Notes: generated from the letters alone by a model not told the origin. DNA of 58,547 bases from Lentisphaeria bacterium UBA7640 (GCA_002483765.1 DLIO01000041.1:1-58547), one strand, 5' to 3'; shown: positions 8,330 to 17,974, counted from the stretch's first letter. A program made the numbers and translations.

Positions 8330-8569
8330 ATGTCTCAGATTGCAGAAAAAGTAAAAAAGATCGTGGTAGATCAGCTCGGAGTAAATGAAGATCAAGTAGT
8401 GCCAGAGGCCAAATTTGTTGAAGACCTCGGAGCGGATTCATTGGACCAGGTCGAATTAGTGATGGCTTTGGAAGAAGAATTCGGTTCAGATATTCCAGAC
8501 GAAGATGCAGAAAAACTCACCACAGTCGGAGAAGCCATTAAGTACGTTGAGAGCAAGAGCAAAGAGTAA
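8330..8569 (+). CDS. acpP: Acyl carrier protein
   Basis: Carries growing acyl chains on phosphopantetheine. The 79-residue acidic protein has the attachment motif GADSLDQVELVM with Ser37. A strong AAGGAGG ribosome site sits six bases before the ATG. Typical length and four-helix pattern. It is followed by an intrinsic terminator and then fabF. Confidence 0.97.
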   Translation: MSQIAEKVKKIVVDQLGVNEDQVVPEAKFVEDLGADSLDQVELVMALEEEFGSDIPDEDAEKLTTVGEAIKYVESKSKE

Positions 8570-8600
8570 TTTTTCCCTTGACGGAATAACTTGATATTAT

Positions 8601-8637
8601 ATGGGTCACCGCTGTAAAAAGTAAGTGGCCCATTTTT
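8601..8637 (+). terminator. Intrinsic terminator after acpP
   Basis: ATGGGTCAC (8601-8609) pairs with GTGGCCCAT (8624-8632) with one G-U, loop of 14 nt, followed by a run of seven T. The only textbook rho-independent terminator I see in the window; it probably trims or attenuates the abundant acpP transcript before fabF. Confidence 0.8.
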
Positions 8638-8674
8638 TTATCGTCACACTACCAACCCGAGGACAGCATAGCAG

Positions 8675-9919
8675 ATGAACCGCCGAGTAGTAATAACAGG
8701 AACGGGTATTTTATCCTGCGTAGGTCATAACGTAAAAGATTTTTGGCATTCAGTCGTAAATGGGATTTGCGGTCTGGATCGCATTACTAAAATTGATGTT
8801 TCAGCATATCGAACACAAATCGGTGGCGAAATCCTCAATTTTGACATTACTAAATATATGCCAGCAAAAGAAGCCAAGCGACTCGATCCCTTTTGCCAAT
8901 TTGCAGTTGCTGCCGCTGATGAAGCGATGAAAGAAGCAGGACTGGAAAACCTTGATGGCATTGATCGCACGAAAGTTGGTTGCTTAGTTTCCAGCGGAAT
9001 CGGTGGGCTCATTACTCTTTTTGATCAAACCAAAGTTGTGCTTGAGCGCGGTCCTGGCCGTACCTCACCCCTATTGATTCCAATGATGATTGGCGATATG
9101 GCCAGCGGCGCATTATCCATACGTTACGGAGCTACTGGCCCGAATATGGGAATTGTTACTGCATGTGCCACTGGTTCCCACTCGATTGGAGAAGCATTCT
9201 GGATGATTAAACGTGGTGATGCCAACGTTATGATTGCAGGTGGAGCCGAGGCAGCTGTTACTGAACTAGGCTTTGCTGGTTTTTGTGCCATGAAGGCCAT
9301 GAGTCAACGCAATGATGATCCTAAAAGCGCGAGTCGTCCGTTTGATGCTAATCGTGACGGATTTGTCATGTCCGAAGGCGCCGGAGTATTGGTAATTGAA
9401 GAGTTAGAACACGCGAAAAAACGCGGAGCTAACATCTTGGCAGAGATCGGTGGTTATGGAGCTACTGGTGACGGTTTTCACATTACTTCTCCTGACCCAA
9501 ATGGCGCTGGTGCTGCTCGTGCGATAATGGTGGCGTTGGCTCATTCAGGATTAAATGCAACGGATGTGGATTATATTAATGCCCATGGAACTAGCACAGA
9601 ACTTAATGATAAATACGAAACTAAGGCGATTAAAGCTGCTTTAGGCGAACATGCCTATAAAGTTTCGGTTAGCAGTACTAAAGGAACGACTGGACACGGT
9701 CTCGGCGCAGCAGGTGGTTTCGAAAGTATTGCCTGCGTAAAAGCGATTCAAGACGGTATTGTTCCACCAACCACTAATTATGAAACGCCGGATCCGGATT
9801 GTGATCTGGATATTACACCGAATACAGCGAAAGAAAAACCGATTAAAGTTGCGGTCAATACTAATCTTGGTTTCGGTGGGCATAATGCAGCGATAGTATT
9901 CAAGAAATTTGAAGATTAA
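8675..9919 (+). CDS. fabF: Beta-ketoacyl-ACP synthase II
   Basis: Elongating condensing enzyme of fatty-acid synthesis. The 414-residue product begins MNRRVVITGTGILSCVG and has Cys164 (TACATGSHS), His304 (NAHGTSTELND) and His341 (TTGHGLGAAG), plus NTNLGFGGHNA at the C-terminus, all typical of FabF. GAGGA precedes the ATG by 11 nt. Its place right after acpP is the standard fabF location, so this is probably the housekeeping enzyme, and the one at 4141 the extra paralogue. Confidence 0.95.
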   Translation: MNRRVVITGTGILSCVGHNVKDFWHSVVNGICGLDRITKIDVSAYRTQIGGEILNFDITKYMPAKEAKRLDPFCQFAVAAADEAMKEAGLENLDGIDRTKVGCLVSSGIGGLITLFDQTKVVLERGPGRTSPLLIPMMIGDMASGALSIRYGATGPNMGIVTACATGSHSIGEAFWMIKRGDANVMIAGGAEAAVTELGFAGFCAMKAMSQRNDDPKSASRPFDANRDGFVMSEGAGVLVIEELEHAKKRGANILAEIGGYGATGDGFHITSPDPNGAGAARAIMVALAHSGLNATDVDYINAHGTSTELNDKYETKAIKAALGEHAYKVSVSSTKGTTGHGLGAAGGFESIACVKAIQDGIVPPTTNYETPDPDCDLDITPNTAKEKPIKVAVNTNLGFGGHNAAIVFKKFED

Positions 9920-10007
9920 ACAATCAGCAATTTTTAATATTGTATTGTTTTAACTACAAATTGAAATATATTAAGATATTCAACCGCAATAAACGAGGAA
10001 ACGTAAG

Positions 10008-10508
10008 ATGAAATTAGCAATTTTGATTTTTTCAGTGGTGTCCACAGCCGTATTGATTAATGGTTGTTCGCCGGATTTAGCACAGACTCCGCTCAGTGAG
10101 GAGGAGAACCAATGGAAGCATTATTTAAAAGATAATTATCCTGGTTGGGAACCACCACAAACAATTATTCCGGAAAACTTAGATGTTGCCCCGGGGGCCA
10201 AAGCAGTGAAGAGACCAGCTGAAGTTATATCACATGATACCGTCGCTGTGCCAAACGACTACATTGAAGATTCAGAGCCCAATTTTGAACAAGAAGGTAG
10301 TGTGGTTGTTAATGAGCCCGTTACCGAAAAGAAAAATCTTGAATTCTTAAGTCATACGGTTAAGAAAGGCGATACTTTGTCAGCTATTGCCAAAAAATAC
10401 TACAATAAAGCAAGTGCTTGGAAGAAGATTCAGGAAGCTAACGCTGACTTGATTCCTAACCCAAACCAACTAAAGCTTGGAATCACTTTGAGGATTCCAC
10501 AGCCTTAA
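10008..10508 (+). CDS. LysM-domain lipoprotein
   Basis: Exported, probably peptidoglycan-binding protein of 166 residues. The N-terminus MKLAILIFSVVSTAVLINGC ends in a lipobox-like INGC (Asn at -2 is less usual), giving a lipid-modified Cys20. A linker of about 90 residues leads to one LysM repeat (about 117-165: HTVKKGDTLSAIAKKYY ... LKLGITLRIP). GAGGAAAC precedes the start. It may anchor or act as a cell-wall accessory factor. Confidence 0.85.
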   Translation: MKLAILIFSVVSTAVLINGCSPDLAQTPLSEEENQWKHYLKDNYPGWEPPQTIIPENLDVAPGAKAVKRPAEVISHDTVAVPNDYIEDSEPNFEQEGSVVVNEPVTEKKNLEFLSHTVKKGDTLSAIAKKYYNKASAWKKIQEANADLIPNPNQLKLGITLRIPQP

Positions 10509-10531
10509 TATGGAGTTTATATATTTCTAGT

Positions 10532-10834
10532 ATGCCTGAAGACGGGGAGAAATATTGGCTCGAGGACGGTGTACTCCTCAAGACGATCCATTGGCGCGGC
10601 ACATTGAAGCACCATCCTAAAAATGACTTACTATCGCAATGCTTGCAGCTGTTTGCTGTGACTGCAAGCATGGTTGTGTCCTGCCTTAAATCTTTGTCAT
10701 TTATACACAATCCTGCGCTTAATGGCGCGCCCATTGTTCAATATTTCATCGACGGTCAGAAGTTAACTAGACTGGTTATTCGCACTCATATTGAGACAAT
10801 AACTGCTGCATATCATCCGCAACAAAGAGTATAG
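10532..10834 (+). CDS. Hypothetical protein, doubtful
   Basis: A 100-residue frame (MPEDGEKYWLEDGVLLKTIH...) that fills the gap between the LysM protein and the PgpH-like gene and stops four bases before the latter. I do not recognise it. For it: the position, even codon use and fit into the gene run. Against it: no ribosome site before the ATG, no domain, and a 10-bp inverted repeat inside. The alternative is an untranslated leader of the pgpH transcript. Confidence 0.35.
   Translation: MPEDGEKYWLEDGVLLKTIHWRGTLKHHPKNDLLSQCLQLFAVTASMVVSCLKSLSFIHNPALNGAPIVQYFIDGQKLTRLVIRTHIETITAAYHPQQRV
10639..10671. repeat. 10-bp inverted repeat upstream of pgpH
   Basis: ATGCTTGCAG (10639-10648) and CTGCAAGCAT (10662-10671) pair perfectly around a 13-nt loop. 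In RNA this is a stable hairpin inside the doubtful frame at 10532-10834. Confidence 0.5.
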
Positions 10835-10838
10835 ATTT

Positions 10839-13238
10839 ATGGGTTGGTTTGACAATTTTATTCATCGCAAATTATCCCGACGTCGGATGGAAAAAAATTA
10901 TGCGGGTACGCCACAGCAACATCTGCCGTGGTGGGAAGCACTGAGTGAACAGATTAATCGTTCTAAATTGATCGGAATTATCATCCTGTTGGTTTTGTGG
11001 GCGTTTTGTTCAACTATTATGATTTTGCCGAAATTACGCCCGCAAAGTCATAGTTTACAGCTCAATCAAAAAGCGGTAAAAACGATCTACGCAAAGCTTG
11101 ACTTTGATTATAAAGACCATGATAAAACGGCTGAGTTGAAACGGGAAGCCGCTGAGCGCGTTCCAGAATATTTCAAAATTTCTTCTCAACGCAATGAACA
11201 AATTCGGGAAAATCTCAATCGAATTTTATTATTAATCACTGCCAACGCTGAACGTGTTGCCCAGCCAAATTCCAATGTCTCCAAATCGCTAGGAAATAAA
11301 TCTATCGCAGGAATTCCCGAACCAGCACGCCAAGAACTGGGGCGCCGTCTTTCAAACGAACAATGGCGGAAGAGTCTGGAAAATACATTGACCGGTGTAC
11401 TCAAAAAGGGGATAAGGGTTTCCGCCAACGACGAAGTAGATAAAACTTCAAAAATTCGTTATATCGATGATTTCGGTCGTGAAAGTTTGGCGCGCGATAA
11501 AGAAACTATTCCAACGACTCGTGAGGCTGTTGCTCAAATTACAGCAAATATGCTTAAAGCTGACCCTGATGGTGCCGCCAAAGAGACGCTGAGCCGGACT
11601 CTTCAGAGTATTTTAGAGGTAGCAATCGGTTCCGAAGGGAACTTGTTACCACAAACCAGTCATCGTGCAGAGATACAGAAAAACGCTATCGCGAAAATCA
11701 AGCCAGTTACCGTTGAAATCAAGGAAAACCATCCGATAATTATGCGTGGTAGTAATGTTAAACCCAAGCATATCGATATTCTAGATGCGCATGATTTTGC
11801 TTATAATCAGCAGGTAAAGGAATCAAGTTCTTATCGGCAGATTTTCTATAATATTTTCCGCTGTTTTCTCCTGATTTTATTAATGGGGATGTATCTTTAT
11901 TATATCCATCCTGAGGTAGTAAAGAACAATCGAAAAGTGATGATTTGTACCGTGGTTGCGATTGCGGGCGTGTTGGTTAACTATGGTGCTTTATTGCTTT
12001 TCCAAGCAGTTAGCGAAATGTGGGTGGTTTCACCGTTATTAATCAATCAAGCGCTTCCGCTGGCTTTGTGTTCAATTTTGTTGACCGTAATGGTTGGGCT
12101 GCGGGTGGCGCTCTATTTCGGGTTCTTCGTCTCTTCAATGACCACTATGATGGTTGCTAACAGTTTTGATCTGGCATTATCCGGCATGATTGTTTGTTGT
12201 GTCGCATCGATGGCGGTGCGGAATTCGAACAATTACCGCGCCTTTTTTGTACGCTCGCTCTTTTCGGTAACCGTTTCAGTGATTGTTATCGGTTTTTGCA
12301 TGGATTTTATTGCTAATCAGATGCCGTTAGTTACCGTAGGAACAATGTGCCTGACAGCTTTTGCAAACGGCTTACTGACCTCGCTGGTGGCACTATTATT
12401 ACTGTTTACTCTTGAAATGGCCTTCAATGTCAATACTAATATGTCGCTCTTAATGTGTGACTACAACCATCCGTTATTAGTACAATTGCGCAAGAAGGCA
12501 CCTGGAACATTTCATCACAGTTTAACGGTTTCAACAATGGTAGAAGCCGCCGCAAAAGCGATCAATTTTAACCCCATTCCAGGAAGGGTAGCGGCGCTGT
12601 TTCATGATATAGGCAAAATCAGCAAACCGGAGTATTTTGCCGAGAATATTCCAGCTGCCAATAAACATGATGTTTTGCGCCCACACATGAGCACAATGGT
12701 GATTATGAATCATGTTAAAGCAGGTATGATATTGGCGGCTAAATATAAATTACCGGATATCGTCAGAAAAGTGATCGAGCAGCACCACGGCACTGACATG
12801 GTCTATTATTTTTATCGCAAAGCGATTACAGATGGCAATAAGGAGCGCGATACAGTAGAGGAGCAGGAGTTCCGTTATCCCGGTCCATTGCCTTCAGATA
12901 AATCGGTAGTATTGGTTGGCCTAGCTGATGCTTGTGAAGCAGCTTGTCGCTCAATTCAGAAACCTACCTCCGCTAAAATTGAACAAATGGTTGAGGAGAT
13001 CTTCCAACGACGCATCCGCGACGGTCAATTGGATAAAGCGGAAATTACGGTAGGAGAATTGTCGGCGGTGCGAGATTCATTCATCCGCGAACTGATCAGT
13101 ATCCATCATGCGCGTATGGCATATCCCAAAGAGGAGGAGAGACGTGAAGATAAACCATTCCTGGAAGCTAAGAAAGATACCGCATCCGGACTCGAAGTTG
13201 TTGCAAAGGTTGATCAGTCGAATAGTGGAGATTTGTAA
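10839..13238 (+). CDS. 7TM-HD phosphohydrolase (PgpH-like c-di-AMP phosphodiesterase)
   Basis: Members of this family (7TMR-HDED, 7TM and cytoplasmic HD domain) include PgpH, which degrades cyclic di-AMP. The 799-residue protein has one N-terminal membrane segment (about residues 42-62), a large extracytoplasmic domain (about 65-335), a block of seven membrane segments (about 345-530) and an HD domain with HHSLTV, HDIGK (His-Asp near 588-589) and HH at the third metal site. It sits immediately upstream of ybeY, the usual neighbour of this family. The exact substrate is known from other members, not shown here. Confidence 0.92.
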   Translation: MGWFDNFIHRKLSRRRMEKNYAGTPQQHLPWWEALSEQINRSKLIGIIILLVLWAFCSTIMILPKLRPQSHSLQLNQKAVKTIYAKLDFDYKDHDKTAELKREAAERVPEYFKISSQRNEQIRENLNRILLLITANAERVAQPNSNVSKSLGNKSIAGIPEPARQELGRRLSNEQWRKSLENTLTGVLKKGIRVSANDEVDKTSKIRYIDDFGRESLARDKETIPTTREAVAQITANMLKADPDGAAKETLSRTLQSILEVAIGSEGNLLPQTSHRAEIQKNAIAKIKPVTVEIKENHPIIMRGSNVKPKHIDILDAHDFAYNQQVKESSSYRQIFYNIFRCFLLILLMGMYLYYIHPEVVKNNRKVMICTVVAIAGVLVNYGALLLFQAVSEMWVVSPLLINQALPLALCSILLTVMVGLRVALYFGFFVSSMTTMMVANSFDLALSGMIVCCVASMAVRNSNNYRAFFVRSLFSVTVSVIVIGFCMDFIANQMPLVTVGTMCLTAFANGLLTSLVALLLLFTLEMAFNVNTNMSLLMCDYNHPLLVQLRKKAPGTFHHSLTVSTMVEAAAKAINFNPIPGRVAALFHDIGKISKPEYFAENIPAANKHDVLRPHMSTMVIMNHVKAGMILAAKYKLPDIVRKVIEQHHGTDMVYYFYRKAITDGNKERDTVEEQEFRYPGPLPSDKSVVLVGLADACEAACRSIQKPTSAKIEQMVEEIFQRRIRDGQLDKAEITVGELSAVRDSFIRELISIHHARMAYPKEEERREDKPFLEAKKDTASGLEVVAKVDQSNSGDL

Positions 13239-13623
13239 GTTACCTATCGGGGCGGAACATGGTATTAATATTGTCTTTGCCGGCGGCCGTACAATGGCGC
13301 GCATCAATCGTGATTTCGTAGGTCACCGAGGAATGACAGACGTGATTACTTTTAATTATCTTGAAGATGGGGATGATTTGGAAACTGGGGATATTGCGAT
13401 TGAGTTGGTAGTTTGTCCAGAGGTTGCCCAAAGAGAGGGGGAGCGGCGCGAGGACTCGAGCTACGCTCGTGAAATGGCACTGTATATCGTTCATGGATTT
13501 TTACATTGTTCTGGGTACGATGATTTGGAACCGGAGGCACGACGCCGAATGCGCAATGCTGAACGGCGGGTGATGGGATATTTGGCTAAAGAGTTTGATT
13601 TTGCGGAAGTTTTTCCGTGTTAG
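13144..13623 (+). CDS. ybeY: Endoribonuclease YbeY / rRNA maturation factor
   Basis: Zinc-dependent RNase involved in 16S rRNA 3' maturation and ribosome quality control. The metal motif reads HGFLHCSGYDD: two His as usual, with Asp in the third position, where many members have His; that variant is known in other phyla. I set the start at the GTG of VKINHSWK because AGGAGGAG precedes it; an in-frame ATG 36 nt upstream has no ribosome site. The gene then overlaps pgpH by 95 nt, implying coupled translation. Product 159 residues, normal for the family. Confidence 0.9.
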   Translation: MKINHSWKLRKIPHPDSKLLQRLISRIVEICKLPIGAEHGINIVFAGGRTMARINRDFVGHRGMTDVITFNYLEDGDDLETGDIAIELVVCPEVAQREGERREDSSYAREMALYIVHGFLHCSGYDDLEPEARRRMRNAERRVMGYLAKEFDFAEVFPC

Positions 13624-13651
13624 GATAAAAACATAACGGAGGTTTGTTTCT

Positions 13652-14899
13652 TTGAATTACGAAATAATAGTCATAGTTGGTTTGATCTATTTTGGTTGTT
13701 TAACAGCTTGGAATTCATTATACCGGATTACTCGTGGTCGGATTCGTTTGATGGAAGAGAAAGACGAGGAATTGGCGGAGAAGATGGAGGAGTGGCGCGA
13801 CTTGCAGGCTGATTACAATGTCGCTTTTCACGTAATCTTTCTAATAACATTACCAATAATTTCAATCACTTTCTTCAGGATTATTGAAAAGTGGGTTGTG
13901 GAGTATGATTTTTCTCCAAATTATATTTTACTGTTATGCATCGGCACCTTATGGATTTTGTTGATAATATTATCGCTTTTGAGCAAAGTACTCATTACCC
14001 GATTTGATATTAAAATTCTTGCAATAGTGTTGCCGATGATGGATGTTTTACTGATTCCGGCACTTAAAATTATGCAGTGGTTTGAACGGCTTTTGGAGCG
14101 CATGACTCCTGATGAAACTCCCAGTGCTGAAGACGAGATTATGTCATTTGTCGAAGATGACGACGAAGATGGTGGTGAACATGCACTAGAGGAAGACGAG
14201 AAACGGATGATTAAAGGTATTTTTGACTTGGATGATGCTCAAGTGCGAGAAATTATGACGCCACGTGTGGATTTGGCTGCACTTCCAAATAGTGCCACCG
14301 TTGCGGAAGCGCGAGAAAAATTCATCGAATCTGGGCATAGTCGGATTCCAGTTTATCACGGAACCATTGATGAGATTAAGGGTGTATTATATGCAAAAGA
14401 TTTTTTGAGCGATTCGGCCAATGATAAAACACTTGACGAATTAGCACATCACCCGTTATTCGTGCCTGACTCTAAGAACGTTAGCTCATTGTTAAAAGAA
14501 TTTAAAAATTCATCAATTCATGTGGCAATTATTATTGATGAATACGGCGGTACCTCTGGAGTCGTGACTTTAGAGGATATTCTTGAGAAGATTGTTGGCG
14601 AAATTCGTGACGAATATGATGATGAAGAGGAAGGGGAGAGTATACCGGAAGTCCTTGAAGACGGTTCGATCATTTTCGAAGCGCGTACTCTAATTAGCAA
14701 AGTCAATGATTATTTGGATATCGATATTCCGGATGACGAAAATGTTGATACTATAGGTGGCTTCACTTGCCGGGAATTTGGAAGAATTCCTGAAGTCGGT
14801 GAAACCTTGAAACTGGAAGATATTGCTCTAATTACCGTTGTCGAGGCGGATCAACGTAAAATTATTTCAGTAAAAATAAAGGCGATGAACGACGAGTAA
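13652..14899 (+). CDS. CorC/TlyC-type CBS-domain membrane protein
   Basis: Member of the CNNM/CorC (UPF0053) family, linked to divalent-cation (Mg2+/Co2+) transport. The 415-residue protein has four N-terminal hydrophobic segments (up to about residue 140), an acidic linker, MTPRVDLAALP leading into two CBS repeats (about 200-320, including IDEYGGTSGVVTLEDI) and a C-terminal CorC_HlyC domain (about 335-410). The start is the TTG preceded by GGAGG. The common ybeY-corC neighbourhood supports the call; a role in haemolysis is only a historical name. Confidence 0.9.
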   Translation: MNYEIIVIVGLIYFGCLTAWNSLYRITRGRIRLMEEKDEELAEKMEEWRDLQADYNVAFHVIFLITLPIISITFFRIIEKWVVEYDFSPNYILLLCIGTLWILLIILSLLSKVLITRFDIKILAIVLPMMDVLLIPALKIMQWFERLLERMTPDETPSAEDEIMSFVEDDDEDGGEHALEEDEKRMIKGIFDLDDAQVREIMTPRVDLAALPNSATVAEAREKFIESGHSRIPVYHGTIDEIKGVLYAKDFLSDSANDKTLDELAHHPLFVPDSKNVSSLLKEFKNSSIHVAIIIDEYGGTSGVVTLEDILEKIVGEIRDEYDDEEEGESIPEVLEDGSIIFEARTLISKVNDYLDIDIPDDENVDTIGGFTCREFGRIPEVGETLKLEDIALITVVEADQRKIISVKIKAMNDE

Positions 14900-14948
14900 A
14901 AGCCTGTTAAACCGTTAATAATAGGTTTCAGATTCACTTAGGGAAATT

Positions 14949-16427
14949 ATGGAATATCATTGGATTGTAATAGTTATTTACATTATTGCTCAGGTGACAT
15001 TATCAGTGCATGCGTTAATGTCGCGCCAAGGCGACCCGCAAAATGCCATGTTGTGGTTGTTACTAGTTTTGTTAATTCCAGCTGTGGGGATTGTGTTATA
15101 TCTGTTTTTTGGCTTTAACCGGGTTCGCTCTAAGACTACGGCTATATCCAAAAGTATGGAACAGCACCAACGCGAACGCGAAGATTACTTCAAAGATAAA
15201 CATCAAGATTTTTCTGCAGATTTAAGGAAGTATATCGTCAATCAGGAATTGCCTGATGATTATAATCCAACTCTGGGGCGGTTGCTTCCAGAGTCTTCAT
15301 TAATCTCTGGAAATCGAGTAGAGCTATTATGTGACGGCGTTAATGCTTATGCTCAGATGATGAGGGAGATCAACAGCGCTACAACTAGCATCCACTTACA
15401 GTCGTTTATTATTGGCAATGATGAAACCTCACGGGCGATGTTTGATGCCATAGAAAGGCGGGCTGAAGGCGGCGTTGAAGTTAAAGTTATTTATGATGGC
15501 TTTGGAAGTATTAAATCTTATTTCGGGCATTTTTTTCATCGTTACACACACAAAAGTATCGCAAATTTTCAAATTCGCGCGTTTTCTCCGTTGAACATCT
15601 TTACGCCATGGCGAATCCAGATGCGTAATCACCGTAAACTGATGATTGTTGATGGAAGGATCGCTTTTACTGGCGGTATTAATATTTCTGATAGTAACTT
15701 CGGAAATATTTTAAAACGTCCTAAAATTCGCAATATGCATGATTTACATTGTCGAATTACCGGCCCCGTGGTGTCAGAGTTTCAGATGGCATTTCTTCGC
15801 GATTGGGTGTTTGTGGTTTCTAAAAAATTATCTGAAGTTATCAAGCGCGAGCATTTTCCTACTCCGCAACGCACCGGGTTGGCAGACGTTAGGGTGGTTT
15901 CTAGTGGTCCTGGACAGAACGATTTAGCGTCGATGAATGTGTTTTTTGCCGCTGCTGCAACCGCACAGAAAACATTATGGATTATGAGTCCGTATTTTGT
16001 GCCCGATCAACCTTTCGTTAAAGCGTTAACGATGGCAGTAGCACGCGGAGTAGATGTGAAAATTATTGTCCCGAAATTGAATAACCATTTTTTTGTGGAT
16101 TGGGCGGCACAGAGTTTGTACCGGACTTTTTTGAGCGGTGGAGTGAAAATTTATTCGCGCCGTGGTGCGTTCTCTCATTCCAAAGCGATGTTGGTGGACG
16201 GAAAATGGTCATTTATGGGCTCAAGTAATTGTGATGTGCGTAGCTTTAGATTGAATTACGAGTTGGATTTTTGCGCGTGGCACTCAAGTTTTATTGATGA
16301 GCTTCGAGTTCAATTCGAGGAAGCACTGGAGATTTCAGATGAGATTTCCTTGGAATCCGTGATGAATAAATCATTCAAAAGAAAATTCGGCGAAAATTTG
16401 TGTGCACTGTTAATTCCGGTTTTATAG
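14949..16427 (+). CDS. cls: Cardiolipin synthase
   Basis: Makes cardiolipin from two phosphatidylglycerols at the inner membrane. The 492-residue protein has two N-terminal membrane segments (about 3-20 and 33-55, PLDNc-type) and two phospholipase-D HKD motifs, HRKLMIVDG and HSKAMLVDG, both complete. It closes the envelope block; 49 nt separate it from the CorC-like gene. Confidence 0.94.
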   Translation: MEYHWIVIVIYIIAQVTLSVHALMSRQGDPQNAMLWLLLVLLIPAVGIVLYLFFGFNRVRSKTTAISKSMEQHQREREDYFKDKHQDFSADLRKYIVNQELPDDYNPTLGRLLPESSLISGNRVELLCDGVNAYAQMMREINSATTSIHLQSFIIGNDETSRAMFDAIERRAEGGVEVKVIYDGFGSIKSYFGHFFHRYTHKSIANFQIRAFSPLNIFTPWRIQMRNHRKLMIVDGRIAFTGGINISDSNFGNILKRPKIRNMHDLHCRITGPVVSEFQMAFLRDWVFVVSKKLSEVIKREHFPTPQRTGLADVRVVSSGPGQNDLASMNVFFAAAATAQKTLWIMSPYFVPDQPFVKALTMAVARGVDVKIIVPKLNNHFFVDWAAQSLYRTFLSGGVKIYSRRGAFSHSKAMLVDGKWSFMGSSNCDVRSFRLNYELDFCAWHSSFIDELRVQFEEALEISDEISLESVMNKSFKRKFGENLCALLIPVL

Positions 16428-16463
16428 AGAGAAAATTTTTTAGTTATAGCACAATGCTCGACA

Positions 16464-16504
16464 TTACTGGATTTTAACCCAGACTACAGTAAAGTGTTTA
16501 TAAT
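16464..16504 (+). promoter_or_regulatory. Candidate -10 box and inverted repeat before the enolase-family gene
   Basis: TATAAT at 16499-16504 is a perfect -10 hexamer about 55 nt before the start codon, but no good -35 lies upstream. Instead TTACTG (16464-16469) and CAGTAA (16487-16492) form a short inverted repeat where -35 would be, which could be an activator site. Weak evidence. Confidence 0.3.
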
Positions 16505-16560
16505 GGAACAAATTTTAAATTTACATATTAAGATTAATTACTAAACAATAAGGAACAATG

Positions 16561-17958
16561 ATGAGTAAAAAAACAGATGTGAGAGTGATTGGAGTTGAGG
16601 TCTATTTCTTGAGTGCCCCGATGCGGGTACCATTGAAATTTGGTGGCGAAACTATCGAATCGTGTTCTGTAGCACGAGTAAAAATGCAGATTTCAGACGG
16701 CAACGGGCGAACTGGCTACGGTTGGGGTGAATCAGTTTTAAGTCCAGGTTGGGCTTGGCCCGCGACTTCGACCTTTGCCGAACGCGATGAGTTTATGAAA
16801 GATTTTTGTTTGAAACTGGCGGCGGCATGGAGCAATTTTGAAGTTTCCGGACATCCGCTGGAGATTGGCAATGATTTTACCACTTCAAAACTCGACACAA
16901 TCCTAGCTGAAGCCAATGAAGGCCAAAAAATACCAATGCCACATCTGGCGGCTTTGAACTGTGCGGCCGCTTTTGATATGGCGTTGCACGATGCTTATGG
17001 CGTTTTTCACGATGTGCCGATTTATGAAACATATAACGCTAAATGGATGAACCGCGATCTGTCATGTTTTCTCGAAGCATCTGCGCCTCATATTGATTTT
17101 CGCGGTAAGTATCCGGCAGACTTTATGGTGGAACAGGCGCCGAAACAGTTGCCGGTTTGGCATTTAGTCGGTGGCAGGGATCTGATTGCGGAATCCGAAC
17201 GCACCGGCACTGAACCAGAAGATGGATATCCGGTCGTGCTCGATGAATGGATTACTGAAGATGGCTTAAAGTGCTTGAAAATAAAGTTGCGTGGTAACGA
17301 TGCCGCGTGGGATTTTCAGCGCATGGTGGACGTTGGACGCATTGCCATCGAACGTGGAGTGAACTGGCTGAGTCCAGACTTTAATTGCTTGGTCACCGAT
17401 CCGCAGTATGTCAATGATATTCTAGATCGATTGGTGCTTGAACACCCGATGATTTATGGTAAAATTCTCTACGTCGAACAACCATTTCCGTATGATTTGG
17501 AATCAAATCAGATTGATGTGCATAGCGTTTCTTCGCGCAAGCCGTTGTTTATGGATGAAAGTTGTCATGATTGGCAATTTATCCGAATGGGTTACAATCT
17601 CGGTTGGAACGGTGTTGCTTTGAAAACCTGCAAAACCCAAAGCGGGGCGCTGTTAAGCATGTGTTGGGCGAAAGCACATGGCATGACCTTGATGGTGCAG
17701 GATTTGACTAATCCAATGTTGAGCATTATTCCGCATATTTTGCTGGCGGCACATTCTGGAACTATTATGGGCGTTGAATGTAATGCATCACAATTTTATC
17801 CAGAAACTTCATTGCCAGAAAGTAAAATCCACCCGGGAATCTATAAACGTTCAAACGGCGTGGTAGATTTCTCCACCTTGAGCGGTTCCGGCTTTGGTTA
17901 TAACGGCGCAGAACACGCCCGTAAATTATCAACGCCAGCCTTCAGCAAATTAAAATAG
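16561..17958 (+). CDS. Mandelate racemase/muconate lactonizing enzyme family protein
   Basis: Enolase-superfamily enzyme that abstracts a proton alpha to a carboxylate, typical of sugar-acid dehydratases or racemases. The 465-residue protein keeps the barrel residues: Lys240-x-Lys242 (KIK), metal ligands Asp273 (SPDFN), Glu306 (VEQPFP), Asp332/Glu333 (MDES), and Lys355/Lys358 at the seventh strand (LKTCK). It is longer than most members, with inserts after residue 150. AAGGA precedes two adjacent ATGs; the second has better spacing. It is followed by an IclR regulator and a sulfatase, suggesting catabolism of a sulfated or acidic sugar. Substrate not deducible. Confidence 0.88.
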   Translation: MSKKTDVRVIGVEVYFLSAPMRVPLKFGGETIESCSVARVKMQISDGNGRTGYGWGESVLSPGWAWPATSTFAERDEFMKDFCLKLAAAWSNFEVSGHPLEIGNDFTTSKLDTILAEANEGQKIPMPHLAALNCAAAFDMALHDAYGVFHDVPIYETYNAKWMNRDLSCFLEASAPHIDFRGKYPADFMVEQAPKQLPVWHLVGGRDLIAESERTGTEPEDGYPVVLDEWITEDGLKCLKIKLRGNDAAWDFQRMVDVGRIAIERGVNWLSPDFNCLVTDPQYVNDILDRLVLEHPMIYGKILYVEQPFPYDLESNQIDVHSVSSRKPLFMDESCHDWQFIRMGYNLGWNGVALKTCKTQSGALLSMCWAKAHGMTLMVQDLTNPMLSIIPHILLAAHSGTIMGVECNASQFYPETSLPESKIHPGIYKRSNGVVDFSTLSGSGFGYNGAEHARKLSTPAFSKLK

Positions 17959-17974
17959 TCATAACTCGTCTCTA

